Of a stretch of 64,000 bases of DNA, positions 25,301 to 32,140 are shown piece after piece. The notes under the pieces were generated by a model. The model was not told where the DNA came from. It saw only the letters and a program-made list of their open reading frames with translations, and did not search any database. This DNA is from Tubulanus polymorphus (lineage: Eukaryota; Nemertea; Palaeonemertea; Tubulaniformes; Tubulanidae): assembly GCF_964204645.1 (NCBI RefSeq), contig NC_134027.1, positions 18,342,485 through 18,406,484 on the forward strand, in the 5' to 3' direction. Made by a program: the position numbers and the translations under genes. Within the stretch, counting starts at the first letter, position 1, and each line of letters opens with the position of its first letter.

Positions 25301-28300
25301 AAGAATTCTTACTTTCTTACTTTCTTGGCAAGAATCTTGGATTCTTACTCGTACCTCTCGTACATACATATATAGATTAGTTTTACAATAATTATAAATA
25401 TGAATTATTAATCTAAGTATAGAAATTTAAGTGAAAACATATAATTTATTCATTTTTATATATTTCAGCCAATATTTTTCATATTTTCAACCAATTTAAC
25501 AGTCTATTGCTTAATTTGAATTATATAATTTCTCATTTAATTCGTGAATATACCTGTGATTCCTTGATGATTTTTCATTTTTATACCTTTTATTACATAT
25601 TTCACAGCATTTAATATTATTAATTCTAGCTGAAATATAATCAATGTTTTCTTTTAATTCTTTATATTTAATTTTACAGTTATCATAGAATTCTAACAGC
25701 TGTTTTAATGAGTAAACTGACAATGAAAGTAATCCTGAAACCATAATTATTAATTTCAGTTGCTTTTTGATATCTGTAAATAAGGTGTAATAAATTCAAT
25801 ACATTTTCACTCATTTTTATAGTTAAATTGTATTAAATAAATTAAATCAAAAGTTGCTGTTTTAATCCTCTAAATCATTTTCTAAATTAACTTTTTTACT
25901 CTTTTTCTTATTATTTCCATTTAATTTCTTTAATCTTTTACTCAATTTCATGTTTTCATTCATCAAATACTTACTGATATTTTCATAATACGAGTATAAT
26001 GCAGCCAAAATTAAACCTCCTGCTACAAGATAATGCTTCAAATCACTTTTCCCAGTTGGAATAAAATCTTCCATTTATTTTAGAAAAAAAGCGAAAGTAA
26101 TTTGAAATATCTTATTTTGAATTACTCATACAGCTTAATCCTATTTCAATATAGAATTATTATTCTTTTCATATTTGATATGTTTCATGTTTGATATGTT
26201 TGTCTGATAATGCTTTGATTTATGTGATTTTAAATATTTACCTACGCAATAACAATACACTTTTTCATTAGGATTGAATTTTCTAAATTCATCATCTAAA
26301 TTACATTGAATTCCAATATTTGATGAATTATTATTAACTGATTCACATTGAATTCCAATATTTGATGAATTTTCATTATAGATAATTTGTTTATTATCAA
26401 AATTTAAATAATATAATTGTCTTTTTTCAATTCTTTAGTTAATCAAATCATTGTAATCTTTAGAAAGTATTAGATCACTATCTCTTTCATTAAAAGGAGT
26501 TTGAAGAATATTTATTATGTTTTCATCTAAAGTTCCTTTATAATTTAAAACTGTATTAAATATTTTAGGATTTTTAGCGCCATTATCTAAAGTATCTACT
26601 AGTTCAGTAATTGCATATGTTTCATTTGATAATATTTGATTAATTACAGCAATATTATCGATTTTATAGTGTCTTGCGTACACTAAATTTGTTGCTGTAA
26701 CTTTTTATGTTTAACAGTGAGAATAATTCATTGGTTTCTTTGATTTCGATTTTGAATTTTGGTTCTTCTGTCTTCATTTTTATAACAAAATATTTATTAG
26801 AATGAATCTAACTCATACAATTATTCAATGTTTAAAATATGAATTATTTCAATCACACTTTACTCATACTTAAAAATTGAAAAAGAGTTAGAGTTAGCTT
26901 AAACCTTACACTTTAAAATATTTTTTTGCCCTTATTGGTAATTAAATATCTCTTATGAATTGTTAATTCATTTAACTTTTTAAATTTATAATCTACAGAT
27001 TTGACATTTGTTGTATCTTTAATTCTATTTAAGAATTCACTGTGTATTTGTTTATATTTTAATAACATATTTTTTACTGAAATTGATTTCATTTAATATA
27101 ATTTATATAATGTTCATATATATGAATACTATTAGAGTAATAGGGAATAAGTTGTTTCATATCAAAGGTTAAAGGGGCGAGTGAGTAAAAAATAAAAATA
27201 AAATTATTTTTTATGAGCTCGACCTATTACTAATATTACCTCATCGTAAAGGATTTACAGTAAAATGTGTGCTCATTTACTTAGTGAAATTATCTTTTCA
27301 GAATGTTTCCTGTGGCACCCATAAATGCTAGAATACTGACAACTGCGCAGAGAATTAATGGATACATTATACCTAAAGATGTGAGTTATTTATCAGATTT
27401 CTAGTGTGGTCCCGTGGGGACCTACTACGGTCTCATAAATACACAAAAGACAGGATAACGTTAGATTAAATACCAGCGTCCTGAAACTTGCTTCACATGA
27501 TTATTTTTGATTGCGTAATTTGATCGCACTCAAATCTGCTGACTCAATTAGATTTATTGCTACAAAGAATGAGATGTATCAAATCGGTAATAACTGCAGA
27601 GGATGGAATGTGATCACCGTTCATCCCGCATTAAATCGACGAAATTAGGCCGAAATTAGAAATGAGTGGGTTATCCTAATGATGGATATTTTTTTGTTTA
27701 ATTTCCCGGTCATAACAATTTACAATGTCGATTCACTTGATGCGGTTGTTCATTTGTAGACCCTTACAGTATTCAGTCATTACACGTCGTGTCGAAATAG
27801 TAAATATTTCCATGATCCAGAAGAATTCATACCTGAAAGATGGAGCAGAACTGATGGAGATATCATCCACCCATTTGCATCACTTCCGTTTGGTCATGGC
27901 TCTAGAAGTTGCATTGGTAAATCAAATATAAAAACCACTAAAATTGCTAGAGCCTAGAGTTTGTGGTCCCAAGTCAGAGAAAGAACATACGGGACAACTA
28001 AGTATTTTTCCAACTTGAAGTGGAAGTCTTATTCGTTCTAATGTCATATCTCAATCTACCTTTTTATTGAGCAAGAATAAAAATTGGTAATTAGCTAAAT
28101 TATATTATGATTGATATGCCTATTTCCATCTTACATGAATTTCCATCTTACATGAATTCATGACAATTCATCGTTGCATGTTTTTAAGCTCTCAAAAACA
28201 TTTGAAGTAATCAAAAATTTGGTATTATTTACAGTACTACGATCTTAGATTCTTGGATTATCGTTAACCATCACACATTAAATCACATCTTCTTTTCTGC

Positions 28301-30954
28301 TAATTTACAGATTTCAATATCAAACTGCGGGTTGCTTCAACTTTGTTTTTCAGCGCTTATTAAGCATGCATTGATGAATGCTTCCGCGATGTGGATTGTC
28401 TTGATATTTGGTTTAAACATGTACCTACCCGAGATACTTTTTCAGCCCAGAAACTGGCCCAATCAGAATCAAGACGGCCGACTGGGGCCAGTTGTTCGCC
28501 AAAATCACGTTTTACTCATTTTTCAAGGGAAGTTTTGACAGAATTCAATCAATTTTGATCTTCATATGTGTGTATCCCCCAAGAAAAGATCTCAAGGATA
28601 TTAGATGGATTTTGCCATCAGTCAATTATCAAGCAATGGTTAGCAGTCATCTACGTGTCATTCATATGTAAGATGAAATAGTTTTTTTTTTAGGTTTTAA
28701 ATTATAGTATTGATATTTGATGACTATTAGAACTGCCATAGGATACATCTCCTCACATGGAATTGGAGCCACCCAATTCTTATTCTTTCCACTTGGGCGA
28801 GTTGAATGATAAATTATATACAATTTGTCTATTTATGCATATTTTGTACCCACAATCCATGGCAAATAAAAGTTAAGCGCATTCTATGTTCTATGATTGT
28901 GGTAAGTTTCAGGTTCATCTGTTTTTGTAGATGGCCATCAGAATGCGTTAAATATTTCCACATTGTATTGATACCAAAATGCAATCAATTACATGTTTTA
29001 CGATTGTTGCTAGTTTCAAGGCCATTATTAGTTTTTGTTCACATGGGGGCGTTTATTGTAAAATTTGTGAAATGTCAGATTCTTTAGCATTTCATTCAAG
29101 TGGCCATTGGTGTCCCTGGACCATGTTTACTCCTGCTAATAAAATACTAGACTGAGATATCTTAATAAAGACTGAGACTTCAGTTTACGTTTCTACAAAT
29201 TTTGATAATATTTAGTTTTACCTTTTATTCAATCACTTACTCCATCCAACCTCTTTGCTCTTGTAATATGGGAGTAGTTTGATAATAAACAATAATTTAA
29301 GTTCTAATAAACCTAGAAATAATACTATCAGTTGTTTGGTTCATAGAATACCTTGTGGTAAATTCATTGTTAAACGTGTCGATCATTGAATGTACGTAAA
29401 AAGAATACTAAAGGGAAGTTTGGCTGTTCCCAAACTGAACCTATAATCTTGATTGTTAAATTTTGTTTAACAGGTCGCCGTTTTGCTGAACTAGAATTGA
29501 AACTCGGCTTGATCCAGGTAATTTTGAATTATTCAATCCATTGTTTCCCGGGCAAAAAACCGAAATTTCTAGACCTTCACTTAGAGAAAACAAGTATTTT
29601 CCTTTTTCTGCGGTTCCCAGCATTTCCATTGACGGCCGTTGGCACGTTCGTCCGTAGAGTCAATCCAGTTATTTTGGGAGACGCATCAATGAATTTCCAT
29701 GGTATTCGGTGTATATATCCGCAGCCCAAAAAACTAGCCCAGAATCAATCTGGCTGACTGGCCGCCATTGTTTTGTGCGCTAAGATCAGTACTCTCTACA
29801 AATTGTTGTAGTTTTTAATGGGAATTTGAAGTCGTTTCCATCAATTATCTTGATCTCCCATATGTACATGTATCCCCCCGGCCCCCGAAGGGCTCGTCAG
29901 CTTAAAATTGGATCGATTCGACAAAAGATGGTGTGTGACTTTTTTAGCGCTAAATGATAGATTTTTGCCTTAATCCGGGACTTTCCCGAAAGGCTTTTGA
30001 TTTTCTATTGAAATTTGTGATGGGTATGGAAAGGGATCTTTAATATCAGACAGGTTTTTCGATCTGGCATAGTTACGCATTGGTGGCTTTTTGGTGTCAT
30101 CAGTCTTCATTCATTGGTGAAAAACGGTATTTTCTAGGAAAATCAACAGGTTTTAACATATATGGTCATTCGTAGATGGAAAAAGGAGGGAAATTACCAA
30201 CAGGTTTATGATCTTGATGTTTGCTAATGGTTTTTTTTCTTCTGGACACCAGGGGGAATTGAATATTGAATCATTTACGATTTGTCAGTGCGTATATGTA
30301 TGCCCAACCCCGGCCCGACATTATAGGCAGGGGCATATAGATACCGACCTGTTTATCTGCCGCCGCCTCATAATTGTATCCATATACATTATAACTACTG
30401 AAGTATTTCACCTAAGATCATGACATTTTCCGTAGACATAGGTAAGGGCTGACGAATTTGTACAATGAATAAGGTCGCTGTAGTAGGCCTTGGTCTATAA
30501 ATAAATTGTAGTCACGAGGGGCTGCGTTTGAAAACGACGTCAGCGCTATAGAGCCTTCATTTTTCGCAAAATGTTCATCAAGCTTAGTACAAAGGTAGGC
30601 AAGATGATCCGAGGTACATTCCTATTTAAATTCAGGTTGCTGTAGTTAAAATTGTGGCCATCAGGCGCCCGCATTGGAAAACGACGTTAGCGCGATAGAG
30701 CTTTTATTTTCCGAGAGAAACAATGTATCAATTTTGGTCTTAGGTGACCATTTTAAGAAGGAAAAGAAATTTGGACAATCCTAATTTGGTTTCCATAGAT
30801 ATTGTTATCACTGCCTTCTTACATTTCTATGTTTCAGATTTTGAGGAAATTTGAAGTAAAACCACATAAAACCATGGTATTAAATCCGTTTTACCGGACG
30901 ATTCTATCACCTGGAAAAGAAGTACCAATTGTCTTTCATCGACGTGATGCTTAA
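4101..30954 (+). CDS. Mitochondrial-clan cytochrome P450 (CYP10/CYP24/CYP27-like), 3' part of gene, seven exons
   Basis: Heme monooxygenase; family members act at the inner mitochondrial membrane on sterol- or vitamin-D-like substrates with adrenodoxin as electron donor. Exons read in phase with GT/AG borders: 4101-4301, 4857-5014, 5284-5450, 27302-27380, 27760-27916, 29474-29517, 30838-30954 (TAA). Visible marks, in order: ISSVMFETRLGCL (mitochondrial-clan signature), an I-helix MAAVDT-TSN across an exon join, ExxR (KENYR), FIPERW, and the heme loop FASLPFGHGSRSCIG with the axial Cys. About 307 residues are present of the roughly 500 usual, so about 200 N-terminal residues are missing, presumably upstream of position 1. 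No frameshift or stop is seen in the exons. The 21.9-kb third intron is almost entirely transposons. The exact CYP family cannot be set from this fragment. Confidence 0.88.
4336..4765. repeat. Family H repeat fragment in a P450 intron
   Basis: TCTAGCCCACTTGCGGGCTA opens the copy; downstream come 'gatcagaatcaatatgtccg' and 'gcccatcagcatgaga', which match the other family members. Lies wholly between two P450 exons. Confidence 0.55.
4857..5014 (+). CDS. P450 exon (to the I-helix)
   Basis: Acceptor CCTTTCAG|CA, donor ACC|GTAAGT. Encodes ARENIERRTKEL to LLMAAVDT, ending inside the oxygen-binding I-helix; the next exon continues with TSNTT. Confidence 0.88.
5284..5450 (+). CDS. P450 exon (K-helix, ExxR)
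   Basis: Acceptor CATTTCAG|AC, donor TACAG|GTATAC. Encodes TSNTTCFMLFNLANN to KMCLKENYR. The E and R of ENYR are the conserved K-helix pair. The Arg codon is completed by the first base of the exon 21.9 kb downstream. Confidence 0.88.
5451..6289. other. Start of the 21.9-kb P450 intron; no gene recognised
   Basis: Both strands show only short, shifting ORFs without family marks. It may hold degraded repeat sequence, but I see no TIR, tandem array or RNA gene. Confidence 0.3.
6672..7271 (-). pseudogene. LINE ORF2 endonuclease, C-terminal half
   Basis: 199 codons open. LVRDLNLVILNGRSGKDIHIG, then VVDDYVI and FNPLFSDKHCPVEF, match the last strands of the APE-type endonuclease (catalytic SDH-like tail). 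The N-terminal half lies at 8513-9044, and the reading HTE is duplicated on both sides of the 7260-8512 insertion because the 9-bp target site falls there. Confidence 0.75.
7260..8512. mobile_element. M1 element dimer (copies B and C) with one shared target duplication
   Basis: Perfect 9-bp duplication CTCAGTATG at 7251-7259 and 8513-8521. The outer ends are CGGTGTTGTCATATCGC and GATATGACAACACCG. A second left end (GGTGTTGTCATATCGCGG) starts at 7814 with no duplication of its own, so copy B (7260-7813, lacking a right end) and copy C (7814-8512) sit head to tail as one unit. Non-coding. Confidence 0.75.
8634..8721. repeat. 46-bp tandem duplication inside LINE endonuclease
   Basis: CCGACAATAGTATCACAATC starts at 8634 and again at 8680, with nearly identical following sequence. 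46 is not a multiple of 3, so the duplication breaks the endonuclease frame. Confidence 0.8.
8739..9044 (-). pseudogene. LINE ORF2 endonuclease, N-terminal part
   Basis: 101 codons. FLSFNVCGLKHKLL is the N-terminal beta strand with the conserved Asn of APE nucleases, and CISLGETHLN carries the catalytic Glu. The frame is lost just downstream at the 46-bp duplication. Confidence 0.75.
9274..10528. mobile_element. TIR element with 6-bp target duplication (IS3EU-like?), carrying a tRNA-like head
   Basis: Perfect duplication ATATTC at 9268-9273 and 10529-10534. The ends TATGGCATGGAAATACTGTC are inverted and extend about 130 bp inward, including repeated GACGCGTCAAA. It inserted into LINE ORF1; joining the flanks restores the reading at that point. 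A 6-bp duplication with TAY at the tip is how I recall the IS3EU group; this assignment is tentative. No transposase is present. Confidence 0.75.
9474..9545 (+). repeat. tRNA-derived SINE head or tRNA pseudogene
   Basis: An A-box-like TGGTCTAGCAGTG at 9486-9498 and a B-box-like GTTCGAATAC at 9526-9535 are spaced as in a tRNA. The region cannot be folded into a full cloverleaf by eye, so a pol III-promoted SINE head is more likely than a working tRNA. Confidence 0.5.
10796..12582. mobile_element. TTAA-flanked TIR element containing a LINE RT remnant
   Basis: TTAA at 10792-10795 and 12583-12586 flanks the inverted ends AGGGTAACTGACAC and GTGTCAGCTGCCCT (12 of 14 match). TTAA targets are used by piggyBac and Kolobok elements; no transposase is visible to decide. 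It sits inside LINE ORF1, whose frame (AIERL|KDELVQSCMEII) continues across it. Confidence 0.7.
11020..12560 (+). pseudogene. Non-LTR reverse transcriptase remnant (CR1/Nimb-like), frameshifted
   Basis: Reads in pieces on the plus strand: AISLLEKNKASGI (about 11300), then 11390-11752 with VGIIKTIFKKNGDP, DNYRGITLVSCLGKL and AHAGFRSKYSTIDHI (RT blocks 1-2). Then come GLRQGENLSSILFSLFLND (about 11890, block 4), HADDTVILAED (about 12050, the YADD box with H for Y), and 12220-12474 GYVCLGVKFNWNG, VARIAMYGCEVWG (thumb). At least three frameshifts or stops. It lies on the opposite strand from the surrounding LINE and inside the TTAA element, so it is a separate element. Confidence 0.8.
12799..13540. 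other. Upstream of LINE ORF1; possible LINE 5' region
   Basis: No gene recognised. A minus-strand open stretch (13311-13045, 88 codons, no ATG start) has protein-like composition (FTCTEFCEQVISRKVSRDI) but no family I know. It could be LINE leader sequence. Confidence 0.25.
13541..14093. repeat. Interspersed repeat related in wording to family H
   Basis: Contains 'aagatggccgcc' twice (about 13621 and 13782) and the GTAGGGTCGTCACCCTTGGG hairpin near 13575. The ends are not found. Confidence 0.3.
14094..14399. mobile_element. hAT-like MITE (about 306 bp)
   Basis: The right end reads CAGGGGCGGAT outward (CCGCCCCTG at 14391-14399) and the left end is AAGGGGCGG with one change. CAGGGGCGGAT is a common hAT tip. 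A clean 8-bp duplication is not seen, so the ends may be eroded. Confidence 0.45.
14689..18470 (+). pseudogene. FEN1/PIN-like plus CXC-domain protein gene of a multi-copy invertebrate family, broken
   Basis: Exon probably starts after the acceptor TTTTGTAG at 14688; the 5' end with the first cysteines is missing. Open to 16577 (about 630 residues), then TAA at 16578-16580 in frame with 16587-17030. A frameshift near 16925 leads to 16927-17748, then further shifts to 17745-17993, 17917-18252 and 18231-18470. Marks: VCYHNNCVSRYTS; a Cys/His cluster CLYCGES...YHKDC; FFAANHVHYARY followed by the YGHGRNGIIGI block; an acidic IADETDICVILLH; AHCLSGCDTVAPYFGIGKG (the GCDT...GKG region resembles FEN1/XPG-type nucleases); and a C-terminal CXC motif CSCSRAGLACTLFC...CCNEC (tesmin/TSO1-like). 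I know this as an abundant uncharacterised protein family in marine invertebrates; a mobile origin is inferred from copy number and context. It is not functional here. Confidence 0.7.
18371..18640 (+). repeat. Degenerate tandem copies of the CXC-coding tail
   Basis: GGGTAACGATGCTTGTTGTA (18371) returns as GGGTAAACGATGCTGGTTGT (18482) and again, weaker, as GGGTTAAAGGTTATGTTGTA (18600), steps of 111 and 118 bp. The second and third copies lie beyond the stop and have lost the cysteines. Confidence 0.7.
18641..18800. mobile_element. Orphan right end of the AGTAATAG-type TIR element
   Basis: Two blocks match the right TIR of the 23833-27231 element in the same order and orientation: TTAAAATATGAATTATT with repeated ACTCACAC, then GTTCATATATATGAATA...AGAGTAATAGGG. 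It closes with CCCTATTACT at about 18791-18800, equivalent to the other element's outer tip. Its body would lie leftward, towards the PIN/CXC gene. No matching left end is found upstream. Confidence 0.6.
18801..22199. other. 3.4-kb intronic stretch, no gene recognised
   Basis: Holds small hairpins: TAGGGAATACC/GGTATTCCCTA (19314-19324, 19347-19357) and GGCTCGC/GCGAGCC near 20592. CTAGACGGTGGTTTCTATC near 20250 echoes M1 copies, which suggests a decayed fragment. No ORF with family marks. Confidence 0.3.
22200..22897 (-). pseudogene. LINE ORF1-like coiled-coil remnant with repeat insertion
   Basis: ATG at 22897 opens MSTQTSLKDVFGGIFDGSKS and about 50 residues of good composition. The frame is lost at a GGTTCT/AGAACC-rich repeat (about 22565-22760). 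Beyond it, frames with MMRLFDKVDEMNSKIDSF and LHAHTLQIENRFHRTEERL resemble the coiled coil of LINE ORF1 proteins. Broken; assignment from pattern only. Confidence 0.4.
22565..22765. repeat. Short palindromic GGTTCT/AGAACC repeat
   Basis: Many near-inverted copies of AAAGGGTTCT and AGAACCCCT form nested hairpins. The type is common as a small interspersed repeat; the termini are not resolved. Confidence 0.55.
22898..23826. other. Intronic stretch, no gene, one strong hairpin
   Basis: No coding signal. Includes the perfect 24-bp hairpin at 23400-23452. Confidence 0.3.
23400..23452. repeat. Perfect 24-bp stem, 5-nt loop hairpin
   Basis: TGTCATAATTTACTCTGTGT... at 23400-23423 is exactly mirrored at 23429-23452 around the loop GGATG. 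There are no mismatches, unlike the decayed flanks. Confidence 0.9.
25012..25400. repeat. Paired palindromic/direct repeats in the AT-rich element
   Basis: AGTAAGAATCCAAGAATTCT and CTTACTCGTAC...CTCGTACATACATATATA occur at about 25035-25110 and again, with an inverted arm, at about 25285-25375. The following ATTATTAATCTAAGTATAGAAAT is repeated directly, a step of about 265 bp. Probably non-coding. Confidence 0.6.
25511..25744 (-). CDS. 77-aa C2H2 zinc-finger protein of the AT-rich element
   Basis: ATG start at 25744, intact to a stop. The N-terminus MVSGLLSLSVYSLKQLLEF is amphipathic or weakly hydrophobic, followed by a charged helix (residues about 20-45). A single finger CEICNKRYKNEKSSRNHRYIH (C-x2-C-x12-H-x3-H) lies in the C-terminal half. 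Downstream of the 70-aa ORF on the same strand, 117 bp apart. Function unknown; a DNA- or RNA-binding accessory protein is a guess from the finger. AT-rich codons match the element, not the P450. Confidence 0.5.
   Translation of the reverse strand: MVSGLLSLSVYSLKQLLEFYDNCKIKYKELKENIDYISARINNIKCCEICNKRYKNEKSSRNHRYIHELNEKLYNSN
25862..26074 (-). CDS. 70-aa single-pass membrane-type protein of the AT-rich element
   Basis: ATG at 26074, intact. After MEDFIPTGKSDLK comes a hydrophobic span HYLVAGGLILAALYSYY (about residues 14-30), then a very basic segment (KLSKRLKKLNGNNKKKSKK) and an acidic tail. Such small, basic, one-helix proteins are common in DNA viruses with internal membranes, but no homology is claimed. 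Located 66 bp downstream of the broken 26777-26141 gene on the same strand. Confidence 0.5.
   Translation of the reverse strand: MEDFIPTGKSDLKHYLVAGGLILAALYSYYENISKYLMNENMKLSKRLKKLNGNNKKKSKKVNLENDLED
26141..26777 (-). pseudogene. ~210-aa Cys/His protein of the AT-rich element, frameshifted and with an internal stop
   Basis: ATG at 26777 (MKTEEPKFKIEIKETNE). The frame slips at a run of five A (plus strand 26702-26706) into the open segment that starts near 26690. An in-frame TAA at 26435-26437 then separates a second open segment that runs to 26141 in the same frame. The C-terminal part has a 14-residue duplication (SSNIGIQC twice) and a Cys-x-Cys...His cluster VYCYCVGKYLKSHKSKHYQT, similar in style to short zinc motifs in large-DNA-virus and Polinton proteins. 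One indel and one stop separate it from an intact gene. Unknown function. Confidence 0.5.
27302..27380 (+). CDS. P450 exon (after the K-helix)
   Basis: Acceptor TCTTTTCAG|A, donor GAT|GTGAGT. Encodes MFPVAPINARILTTAQRING then YIIPKD, which directly follows ENYR and matches the P450 beta-sheet region. Confidence 0.88.
27760..27916 (+). CDS. P450 exon (PERF region and heme loop)
   Basis: Acceptor CATTTGTAG|ACC, donor ATTG|GTAAAT. Encodes TLTVFSHYTSCRN, FHDPEEFIPERW and FASLPFGHGSRSCIG. The Cys is the heme ligand. Confidence 0.9.
28350..29130. repeat. Family H repeat, copy in P450 intron
   Basis: 'aatcagaatcaagacggccg', 'tgcatattttgtacccacaa' and the 3' phrase GTGTCCCTGGACC place it in the family. 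The 5' hairpin is lost. Confidence 0.55.
29474..29517 (+). CDS. P450 exon (15 residues, L-helix)
   Basis: Acceptor TTTAACAG|GT, donor CAG|GTAATT. Encodes RRFAELELKLGLIQ, the conserved L-helix after the heme Cys. Confidence 0.88.
29620..30250. repeat. Family H repeat, copy in P450 intron
   Basis: Contains 'gtccgtagagtcaatccagt', 'agaatcaatctggctgactg' and 'tgtgatgggtatgg', in family order; diverged. Confidence 0.5.
30838..30954 (+). CDS. P450 last exon with stop codon
   Basis: Acceptor ATGTTTCAG|ATT. Encodes ILRKFEVKPHKTMVLNPFYR to VFHRRDA and TAA at 30952-30954. The length of the C-terminus is usual for mitochondrial P450s. Confidence 0.88.
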   Translation: MLRKFEVKPHKTMVLNPFYRTILSPGKEVPIVFHRRDA

Positions 30955-31017
30955 TTGTTGATGTAGAAATGAAAATCCTACCATTTAAAGTTGACTAAAA
31001 GTTATCTAGAACAATTT

Positions 31018-32140
31018 CTTCTAGCCCACTTGGGACATAAGTCCCAGCGGGCTATTGCGTTCACTTTTCGTCCGTCTGTCCGTAGACGGAATCTAGGTAT
31101 TTTGGGAAGTTTTGAAGACCCTTTGTAGTTCGCCAAAATCAGCAATCTTTACACATTTTTGAAATTTGAGGGAAATGTTGAAGACGCTTTATTCAATTAC
31201 CTTGATCTTTCGGATATATTCGAATCCTCCAAGGGCCCTTCAGCAGAAGAAAAATTGGGTCGATCGGACTCAGGATGGCCGTCCTATGACCTTTTTAGTG
31301 CCAAAAATGTCTTTGCCCGAATTCTGAGTCCTGTAGCTTCCTATTGGTTTGGCATTTCTCGTTGCAATTTGTGATGGGTATTCTTTGGAATGGGGTGTTT
31401 TATACCTGTGACAGGTATTTTTTTAAAATTCAAAACAAAGATTATTTACAGAGTGGGCATTCTTTGGAAACTGTTGTTTTAAACCTGAGAAGGATAATTT
31501 TTTTCATTCAAAAACAAAGATTGTTTACAGAGATACAGACAGACAAGTATACAATTACACGTACATAAACATGAAGAAATAAAAGAAAAAGACAAAGAAA
31601 ATTAAAGAAAAAAAACAAACCATACAAAGGCAAATTTAGCCAATTTTAATCAAAAATTCATACTCAAGCGTACGTATGTAATTTATCATAATTTATCATA
31701 TATAGATGAATTATTATTGTTATTTTTGACCAGCCAATTATGACGCAATTGGCGGCCATCTTGGTGTCATCAAGACTCATTCGTAGGTGGGAAAAAGTGT
31801 GTCCACATTAAATTGATACCTAAGCATATTCGTTACCACAATCCATTGTAAAGTTGTAGCTCATAACGTGTTCTATGATTTTTGTGATTTTCAAGGTCAT
31901 TAGTTTTAGTATATGGCCACCAGGGGGCGTTGAATAATATGATAACTTAATATTTCTATGTTAAATTTAAATTTGTACCTATGCATATTTTGTTACCACA
32001 ATCAATTGGAAAGTTGTAGCTCTTGACATATTCTATCATTGTGGTGAGTTTCAAGGTCATTGGCTTTTGAAAATGGTTACCAGAGGGCGTTGAATACTGA
32101 AACTGTTAGAATGTTGAGCATTTGAAACCACTTCTAGAAA
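31018..32140. repeat. Family H repeat, longest copy, with an A-rich internal insertion
   Basis: 5' hairpin CTAGCCCACTTGGGAC / GTCCCAGCGGGCTA at 31021-31053. It then follows the family order to 'gggcgttgaatactg' near 32090. An A-rich run (about 31570-31625) and a repeated 'cattcaaaaacaaagatt' block interrupt it, probably a later insertion. Confidence 0.6.

Larger units (their letters stand above)
23833..27231. mobile_element. AT-rich 3.4-kb element with ~430-bp TIRs and small virus-like ORFs
   Basis: Tips read AGTAATAG on both sides. Flanks AATACT (23827-23832) and AATATT (27232-27237) match at 5 of 6, fitting a 6-bp target duplication. TIRs run 23833 to about 24265 and about 26820 to 27231; they include ACTCACTCGCCCCTT, TTCCCTATTACTCT and TTCATATATATGAA. 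All plausible genes are on the minus strand: 26777-26141 (broken), 26074-25862 and 25744-25511. AG tips, a 6-bp duplication and long TIRs are features of Polinton/adintovirus-type elements, but no polymerase, integrase or capsid gene is present. It is therefore either an internally deleted relative or a separate kind of element. Confidence 0.75.

Noticed and set aside
27231-27239. TAATATTAC, identical to the geminivirus-type origin nonamer, at the right border of the AT-rich element
   Set aside because: It spans the element tip and the target site, lacks a stem-loop, no Rep gene is near, and such a word is expected by chance in AT-rich DNA.
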